Of a stretch of 64,000 nt of DNA, positions 50,750-61,100 are shown piece after piece. The stretch lies in assembly GCF_932274485.2 (NCBI RefSeq), contig NC_065882.2:79758767-79822766 (forward strand), written 5' to 3'. The translations under genes were made by a program, and so were the position numbers. The DNA is from Patella vulgata (taxonomy: Eukaryota; Mollusca; Gastropoda; Patellidae). The notes below the pieces were generated by a model. That model searched no databases. It worked only from the letters and a program-made list of their open reading frames with translations, and had not been told where the DNA came from. Position 1 is the first letter of the stretch. Every line of letters starts with the position of its first letter.

Positions 50750-52141
50750 ATGCTTGGCAGTATTTGGAATTTTGTTAAAAGGCACAAAAAGAAGTTCATC
50801 TTCTCTGGGGTCGTTGTTGGAGGTAAAGATCAATAGCTAGTACAATGTCAGATTAGTTACTTAGTAGGGCCAAAATTCAGTAGCCCGTAGGGTCGTTCAC
50901 CATTCTCAATCATTGTTATACCTCGGATATTTTTATCTTGGATATACATGTATGAATTTTGTAAATTATGTTTTTAGACAGTTAACTAACCAGAAGTTCC
51001 CGCATTCGACCCAGTTGTTGGCTGGCAACTAGTTCCTTATGATTTTCGAGCATGATTTCTACTTGGTTAGGGCAGGGACAACCTGGTAATGAACAGTTAC
51101 AGTGTCTAGTCGTTCGGATTGGACAAAAACCGAAGTCCTGTGTAGACCTACATATTGGCGTGTGCACGAAAAGAACCCTTGACAGTTGATATCCAAAATA
51201 AAACTGTCCGAAGTCCCACGGTTCATGCTGGCAAATAGATAAGAAGAAACCACATCTCGAGATAAGAGATGGAACTATATAATTATACATGGCAAATCCC
51301 GACGTGAAACGCGTCAGACTTCAATAAGCAAAATTGACAACATTTTTCATTAAAACAACAATTGGTTATGGTTATTTATAACATTTCTGCCTGATTCAAC
51401 TACAATTAAGCATATAATCAATCCTGCCTGACACAGATAGCCTACAAATCATGTCTTTTTAAATTGAAGCGATGATAGTCTGGCATTTTAATTTTAAATT
51501 TGACATCTTTGACGTCATGAAGGCCAATCAAAGTACTCACCTGATATGAGTTGCACAGGAAAAATACACAGTAGGGCCTAATTATGAATGTCCGTATCAA
51601 TTTTGATAGAAACAACACTTGTTTTAATTTATAGACAATATTTGCAGATAAACCAAAGTTGGTTTCATTAGAGTGGGATGCTTATGTTTAATAAGTTCTA
51701 TTAGTATAAAATTAACTTATTTTCAAGATGTTACATGCATTAATAACGAAATTAAGTTTGCCAGGTGAAACTAAAGTCACCCAATCGTAGGTAAACACAA
51801 TCACATCAGTACATCTTAACGTTTTTAGCTACCTGGCAAAGCACCCCTCAGACCCGTTGGTACAGGAAATAGTAGTTACTTTAGTGGGGGAGGGAAGATA
51901 GCCGAATGGTTAGTGCGTGCGCGCTATATCATAAGGTCTGTCATTGTACGTGACAAGGAGTAGGGTCGCCTGTCCAACCTTGTGGGTTTTCTCTGGGTCC
52001 TGCGTTTTCCTCCCGTTGCTAAAGACCCCTACGCGCAAGCGAATTATTGAAATTAAATTGAACCATATATTAGTCCCCGAAATGACCTAGTCTGTGTTGA
52101 GTGAATGTTAAACCCCCATTTCTCTCTTGCTTTTAGAACCA

Positions 52142-52172
<31 letters not shown>

Positions 52173-55100
52173 ACCACTACTGTCTAAAATTGATTAGAAT
52201 GACATATAAGATAATATTATAATTATTACAGGAACATGGATGATGTATAAATATTGTAAATATTACAGGATAATGATGATGATGTATAAATATTGTAAAT
52301 ATTATAGGAACATGGATAATGATGATGATGTATAAATATTGTAAATATTACAGGAACATGGATGATGTATGAATATTATAATTATTACAGGAACATGGAT
52401 GATGTATAAATATTTATTAAAGAGATTAAAAGAGATACGAGAAGAAGAAGACAAGGAATACATAAATGTTGTCAGGTAAGAGAGGTCACAATATTCCAGA
52501 CTAAACTCAGATTAGATGGAAAAGCATGTTTGTTTTCTCTCAGACTATAGCAAAAGGCTGAACAGCGTGCTTTGGCTTTGCTGTATGAGTACTATTTAAC
52601 AAGCAATGTTTTTTACTTTTCAGGGGTGTTGTATGGCTGAATGGTTAGCGCGTGCGCGCTGTATCATAAAGTCTGTCATTGAGTCAACTGGCGTGGTTTC
52701 GATTCCCCGGTTGTATGTGACAAGGAGTAGGGTCACTTGTCCAACAATGTGGGTTTTCTCTGAGTCCTCCGGTTTCCTCCCACTGCTAAAGACCCCTATG
52801 CACAAGCGAATTATTGAAATATAATTAGACCATGTTAGTCCTGAAATGACCTAGCTTGTGTCGAGTGGATGTCAAACCCCATTTCTCTCTCTGTCTTTTT
52901 ACTTGTCATCCTTGTGTAAATCTTTATGGACTACCAGACAAAGGTTTCACTCTTACGGGAAAAATGTAGCAACTCTTATCTTTAAAAATACATGTACGCT
53001 AGACATATTGCACGTCCATCAGTAAACAGCTGATTTAGAAATGGAAAATAATGGTGGACAGATTCTGCCATCATTCCATTTTAATTTTATTAGAAATTTT
53101 ATAATTGCTATGGAATAATGGGGTTTTTTTTTCTGTAATTGTAGAAGACAACATCATTTTGACAGTAATCAACGAACATGTAATATGACAGGTCAGTTCA
53201 ACTTCAAATTAATTTTCTTTGATTTAAACAATTTTTAAAAAATTAAATTTAATTAATGTCAACAAATGGATCATGTTGTGTAGGGTAGTGTGTTTCTGAA
53301 TATGAAACTCTGAGCTTGGTTTCCTCTTGTCACTTAATTACTGGTGCACGATGTTGAGTCTGGCAGTGAACAGTGTCTAGTCATTTGGATGAGACCAAAA
53401 ACAAAGTTTCATGTCAACATTGACGTGCACGTAAAAGATCCCTTGATAGTTTGAATTCAGTGAAAAGAAGGTAGAATTGCTGTTGTCAAGGTGATATTTC
53501 CCTCATGGATGTCCTCATTATCCCTACTGGTGCAGAAAAGCAGGATTTTTTGCATGACAGTCACCTTCGAGAGTCAGGTACAGCGGAACAATCTGACGCA
53601 AGCATGCTGTCTGCCATTAACCTTGTCTGCAAATAAAAGAATCCTTGATTAAAATACAGATCAATATTTCTTGTCATTTTTTTATGCTTTCAATGGCCTA
53701 CATGAAGATCTGACAAGTTGTAGTGGGAGGTTGCGTCAGTGATCATATGAGCCGCTTTTGACCCTATGACGTCATACATTTGATTAGGATACCCACAGTT
53801 CCGTGCACCTCACACCAAGAACTCGCTGTAACAGACCACTTTAATTGGCTCCCTCACATCATCCAGGAAACGAAATTTTGAACTATAAAAACGAAACGAA
53901 ACAGGATCTGTGTTTTAATCAGATTGCGAAAGCCCATTATATTTGATTGTTTTTGTGGTTTTTAGTTTTATCTATGATTCCTAACATCAGAGAAATACTG
54001 ATAAATAAATTAAATACAGAAGAATATACAACTCAACTTAAACAGAGGTTAGTTTTATAGTAGAATTTACTTCTTGTCAGCGGGAACCACAGTGACTTGG
54101 TGAGTAAGACACTGTCTCGTTAACTAGGTGGTTCCAACTTTGATTCTGGGGTAGGTCGAGAACGTTTGTTGAGATTTTCTGGCTTGGTTTGATCTTGTCA
54201 GTGGTGCAGGACAGATGGCCTGACATGGAACAGTGTCTAGTCATTCAGATGGGAAAAAAAACTGGGATCCTGTGCACATGTTGGTGTACATGTAAAAGAA
54301 CCCTTGGCACCTGGCATTTGATGACGATTAGACAGAAGCCTTTTCAAGGAATAATGATTTTAGATGTACCAGACAAAATGTCACAGAACCTGAAGTCATA
54401 GTCGAGTCCCAAGTTGCTGCACCTCGAGTATGAGTCGAGTCTCAAATCTTCCCCAAATCTTTCGTTCTTTCGCTCAAATCGCCAGTTCATAAAATGAGTT
54501 AGCAATTCATGGCGAATAAGGTAAATTAGAGGTATGGCCCTTCATTGCTACTTGAATCCTAAGCTCTTTCAAGTCGCAGGTCGGATCATTGATGTGACTA
54601 AAGTCGGACTCTAGTACTGTTGGAATCAGATTAGAATATTGCCATCAGTAATTTAACCCATGAGAACATGTAGTAAACATAAAATATTTATTTTGTAGCC
54701 CTGCTAATAAATTAGAATTATGGGCAACATTAAAAGTCTGCAGTAAGTATTAAGAGTTGTATTAGATCTAATTTAACTATGGACATTCACTATTTGTATA
54801 TAACGTTGGTTTTATTCTATACAGCGCTATTCATGACATTTACTGAGCACATGACTATCATAATTCTATGAACCCATGGCAGATTGCTTCACTGAAACAG
54901 GCCATTTCATTAAATAATCCCCCACATCAAACAGAATGTTATTTATATAAAAAGTCTTCGAGAAACCAAATGAAACCAAATTTTGATCTATTCATTGGCT
55001 GATCCCACTGCATGAAGCACAATAGAGTTTATTTTAGAATTCTTCTCGATTCCACTAAATTTCAACAATGGAAAACTAAGTTCAACAGTAAAAAAAACCA

Positions 55101-58100
55101 AATAAGATACAATCTGTTTAAAATACAGATCTATATTTCGTTACGTTATTTTGTATACTTTCAATGACCTACACTACATGACGATCTGACCAATTGTAGT
55201 TGAGGTTGCGTCAGGGGTCATACGGGCGTCAGGCGGCATTTGACCCCATGACGTCAGACATTTGATTAACCAATCAGTGTTGATGTTTCTAGTGGGTTAC
55301 CCACAGTTCCGTGCACCTCAGACCAAGAACTCGCTGCAACAGACCGTTTCATTGGCTCATTCCTCACACCAGCCAGAACGCAGGTTATATAACAACTCTT
55401 GCAGATCCTAGTGTAGTAAAGACAAGTGAAACGAAGTTTTGAACTATAAAAAACGAAACAAATCGGTTCTGTGTTTTAATCAGATTGATTGAAATAAGAT
55501 GTGTGTTTTACTGAGATTGTAAATATTTGTATTTTGTAGGTTTTTCACGAACGATATCATCAGTGTATGGTTGTTGTTTAATGTCCGTTATATTACGAGT
55601 ACAGTTAAATGTTATGGGTGGATATATTTTCCTTGATAACTCACAAGATTCTCAGAATGGATATGTAAGTTTAACCGTTTGACGTGAAATCACAAGGTCT
55701 GTCATTGAGTAAAGAGGCGTGGTTTTTAAAGAGTATTCTCTTAACGTTTTCAAGCTAATACAACAATACAGATAGGAGTCAAACAGACTAAGGGAATGCC
55801 GTTCCCACACATTCCCTCCTGCGTTCTTAATCCATTTTGAAATGAACCGGACAGAATTGGGTCAAATGAGGTCCCGGTAGGAAAAAGGTTAATTATAAGC
55901 TTCCATTCCCTTATTGAACCTGTTATGAATTAACAGGAAGCTTGTTTAGTTCTTTTACCGGATTATCAAAATTACCGTTAAATGTGCGAATTAGGCTTCT
56001 CAGATTATGAAGCACATGACGGATCCTCACTAAGGTATGACTGTAGCCGACAAGCAAGTTGATTGACTTCTTAATTAACAAGTAATAATTTACCCGTTGT
56101 AATTTAGCCAAAAGTAGATTGATTTATGATACCATAGTGGACAGTTCATTTGTTTTACTAATCGGCTTGATTAAACATCAGTCAGCTAAAGCCGACAAAA
56201 AACACCCGATTAAGAACAGTGGTTCATTGTTTTACTAATCGGCTTGATTAAACATCAAACACCCGATTAAGAACAGTGATTCCCACAGTACTACTCCTCT
56301 ACTGACTACTAACATGAATTTATTGTTTATTTTGTTTAGATTGCCAGAAAACATCGAACAACAAAAGCTGTACAAGAAAGATATTTGTCATTAATTAAAC
56401 ATTTTGTGGGACCAGGTAATGAAATACAGATTATTTATTTTAAAATCGTATGGCAAGAGAAATACAAAACTGCTAACGAAACCAGAAATACAATTGTTTC
56501 TAATTACATCGAACTGTAGTGATTATCACTTTGCAGGATGACCCTCTTGGTTGACCAAGAGTTCATTTTACCGCTGTTTGTTTCACGAAAAATACAAAGC
56601 CATTCTTTCTCACTAACCAAACGGATCCGGCCCCGGTTTTACAAAACATTCTCAAAGTTAAGTTTAGAATTTACTCAAAATTTTTCGCCTTATTTTAATA
56701 AACAAATAGCGCTTTATAAAACTTTTGTTGTTTTAGTGTATAAAATACATCAATGAGGAACTATGTGCAATGTTTTGTGTTTCTGGATCAAAGATATTTC
56801 TCATAAAGAGTGATTGAAGGTGAAGTAAATTCTTCTGAGAATGCTTTTTGAAACCGGGGCCACGCTTTGATCTCTGTAGTTTCTCCTTGTCATTAGTGAA
56901 TGCTGGAGGTCCCAGTCAGGAACAGTGTCTAGAGATTTGGAGAGAGAGAGAAATGGGGGTTTAACATCCACTTGACCCGGAGAAAACCCACGAGGTTGGA
57001 CAGGCGACCCTACATGTACTCCTTGTCACGTACAACCAGGGATTCGAAACCACTCCAGTTGACTCAATGACAGGCCTTATGATACAGCATGCACGTGCTA
57101 ACCATTCGACCTAGTGATCTGGAGGTCCTAAGAACACCTAAAAGAACCCTTGGCAGTTGGAATTTGATGTAAAGTGGGCAGGAATACCACTGTCCAGACA
57201 AAATGTCCCTCATACATGTAGCATGCAGCATGGCATAAATTAAAACAGATTTAGAGAGTTTTACCCATCACTAATTCATCAGATCAGCTCTGTAAAACAA
57301 TTAGTTTTCACCTAAATAAAAGACGATCACGTCCACTAAATTTTTCATGGGTTGGGTGGCCAAATGATTTAACGTGTGCGTGTTGGATCATAAGGTCTGT
57401 CATTGAATCAAGTGGCATGGTTTCGATTCCCCGCTTGTACCACCATGTGTTAGTCCCGAAATGACCTAGTTTGTTCCGAGTGGACGTTAAACTTCATTTC
57501 TCTCTCTAAATTGTTTAACGGTTGGAGTGGACATTAGATAAAGCTGTTTCACACCTATATCATCATTTAAAATACTTTAGGTTTAGAAGATTTAATAGAG
57601 GTGGTTAAAACTGCTACAGGTAAAGAATTGGACAGGTGAGTTATTATTTTATACACCCACATTATTACCTTTCTTGAAATTACATAAACTTTACCAAATG
57701 AAAACAACTGGCTACCTAGTTCAGCTCTGAACATAGGTCTCATTACACTCACCCTGTACGTTCAGGAATCGGCCCGGCCTATTGACTCCTTGTTGAAAAA
57801 CTTTCGGTTCCCAGTAAGATTTACTGCTGAACGGTCGTGTGTCAGTCCCTATGAATGCCTCTACAATGTAAAGGAACATTTATGTCAGAAAATAAGACCT
57901 TGCTTACCTTGTATATTCAGTATGTGCGACACAACATGCCGTTAAAAATACATAAATATTTGCGTTACCCTATATTTAGATTTCAATGGTGCCTGCAAAG
58001 CTATTTAGCAGAAGGGGAGATATTTTTTTTAACGGCATGTTGTGTCACACCACAAGAAATCACTAGGCCGGTTCCTGAACGTACTGGGCGAGTGTAACGA

Positions 58101-61100
58101 GTGTAGCTGAACTATTGGCTAGCCAGCGCTCACGCTAACAGATGCCAAAGTTTGCTTCCAGTATTTGCCGAGAAAGCTCCTTTGGTTTTTCCAGTGTGGT
58201 TTCTCCTTGTCAGTGGTGCAGGATGGAGGACCTGACAAGGACAGTGTCTAGTTGTTCGGATGGGTTGAAAAACAAGTTTCCATTTTCTTTTTGATGTGCA
58301 CATAAAGAACCCTTGACAGTTGGAATTTGAAATAAGAGTAGGCCATTATGCTGCTGTCCTTCATACATGTTCCTGAAGCAATGACTGCGAGTTTCACAAC
58401 ATCTGGCCGTTGCTTGTTTACTTCACAATTCCCAAACTTATAGCTATGTTATCTACAGACACGTGAACAGTAGCGTCCAATCAGAGGTTGTGACATTGTG
58501 ACTTCCACGGAAACCTTGACATTGAATGAACCTTGAACTTTGCAACTCGATTATCACAGGTAGACATTTTAGCTTGAAAGTGCGAGACTTGGTATTCACC
58601 ACGATCAAGGAATTGGCTTGTACCCAATCGAAATTAGTGCCGAGATATGCAGGGTATTACGTGAAGGCCTTGATAAGATGTACTTAGTTAAAGCGAGATC
58701 AGGCCTTCTATCAAAGATGTTGATCATAGTACACTGTACGGCGTATGGTCGTATTCATCAGTGCAGTCGTTTAAAAAAAAGTATGACATTATTCCATGTA
58801 TATATATTACAGTTTATCATTACGAGATCAGTTGAGTTTAGAAAATATGCAGTCATTAATTCAACATATACGTGATCGTGTAGAAGAACGTAATGATCTG
58901 CCGTCAACTCATCCTCTCTCATCGTATCTCATGGCCAATGAACAGAAACCAGATATAGTAAGTATTAAATATCATTTACATGGCCATGTGCTTTTAAATT
59001 GTTTGTTTACATTATGCCCTGAACATGTATTATTATGTAGTCTCGTGAGATTTTGTTGTTAACTGTCATGACCAAAGCCCAACTTGCCCCGCGGTTCATG
59101 GCAAAAAGAGAAAAAAAATCAAATTCCAGATGAAAGTTCCACGGTAATCTATCTAGTAGCGCGAGGACGGAGACTGAGCGATCCCTCGACCTTCTCTGTG
59201 AAGTTATATGCCATTTCCGCGCATTGTACGCCATTTGGAACTGAATAGATTTCGTATGTGATCAGATATTATGTAATTGTTCTTGTATTACAGACCGTTT
59301 AATGGTGTGTTATGCATGCGTGCTATTCAAAAGGATATGAAATAATCTTTTCGTCACGTTATGGACCCCACGATTCTAGTCAGGCCCAGATCCCCGCTTC
59401 GGTTAAGTTGGGCTTTGGTCATGACGGCAAGTGATCAACACATATAAAGTTGATGAACATTTAAGAGATTTATCAGTTATCAGCGAGTTGATATAATATA
59501 ATTATCATACTTGTCAAATTGGCATAATGTTCGCTTTTGTTTACTTATTTCTGGAATTTGACAATGAGTAGTGGTTCTCCCTTGTCAGTGATGCAGGACG
59601 GAGGGGCTGACAAGGAAAGCTGTCTAGTCGTTCGGATGGGACGAAAAACCGAGGTCCCGTGTACACATTGGCGTGCACGTAAAAGATCCCTTGGCAGTTG
59701 GAATTCGATATAAGAGTAGGCGATAGTGCCGCTGTCCGGGCAAATTTCCCTCATAGCACACTGTATGGCGTATGCCCGTCTTCATTAGCCCAGGTTAGGA
59801 GCAGAACAGTAGGACGTTAAACCCCATTTCATTTCATTTCATTTTTGACAATGAGTAGACTGAAATGCAGGTGTTCGGGCAATATTTACCTCATGTCACG
59901 TTGTATGCCAGTCTTCATTAGATTGTTGGGTGAAGAAAAGTAGAACGTTTAACTCCATTTCATTTCACTTGAAGAGATAAATATGAAACTTCTTATGTTT
60001 TATTTTATTCATTTGAAGTGTTTGTGTGATCAGTACAGAATACTGACAACATGTGTGTATGACATTCTAGATTCTATGTCACAATATTTTAATTGTAATA
60101 TTCCACAATCAACAAACTAAACAAGACTGTATTAGATGTAGAGCAGTTTTAATCCAAGACATGTTTCAATTTGATCCCCAACCGTATCACAGAGATCAGG
60201 CTCCAAGTTCACAAAACATTCTCAGACTTCAGTTAGGAATTAAATCAAAATGGTTCGCCTTATTTTAACTCAAATATAGCCCTTTATAAAAGTATTGTTG
60301 TTTTAATGTATTAAATCCATCAATGAGGAACTATGTGCAATGTTTTGTTTTTCTGGATCAAAGATATTTCTCATAAACAGCGATGGAAAGATGAGAGAAT
60401 TTTCAGCTTAAACCTGAGAATGTTTTGTGAACTTCAGGGCATGTTCTTGCCTGCTCTCTACAGGGATTCTTCCACCCAATGGCAATAGCCTGGTTTCGTT
60501 AAGGAGTTAAATTTTATTTATATTTTAATTAATTCGAACTGACTAGTGACGTCCGTTTCTATGATTGATGTTTTTTTTATAGGAGATGATTAATAAGGAA
60601 GAAGAAATTTACGATAAACTGATTCAAGAAACAAGAGATGTGATAGACAGGTAGGTGGTTCTCTATAAATCAGGTAGTCGAGGTGGTTCTGTGCGTAAGA
60701 TGCTGACTCGCTAACCTGGAGGAAACTGTGGTGGCTCAGTGAGTAAGTTGCTGGATCGCTAACCTGGAGGGAGTCATAGTGGTTCAGTGAGTAAGATGCT
60801 CTCTTTTTCTCTCTCTCCGTAAATAATCCCTATGTTAGTCCCAAAATGACCCTTGCACTTAAATAACAATCAGTGACTTGAACAGTTACATTCAAAGTTT
60901 GTCCCAGGTTGTAAACCAATAACTGACATTTGCTAAGCACATCATTTGGCCGTTGAATTTCATTTGCTGCTGGGGCAAAATTCTCTGCTATTTTCCAAAT
61001 TAAATATGATCTTTCTATTTTTATTCTTTTTGAAATTTTTCAGCCCAGATTTCCAGTCAGTGATAACAGTGTGTTTAGACAAAGGTTTCTCTAAATTAAT

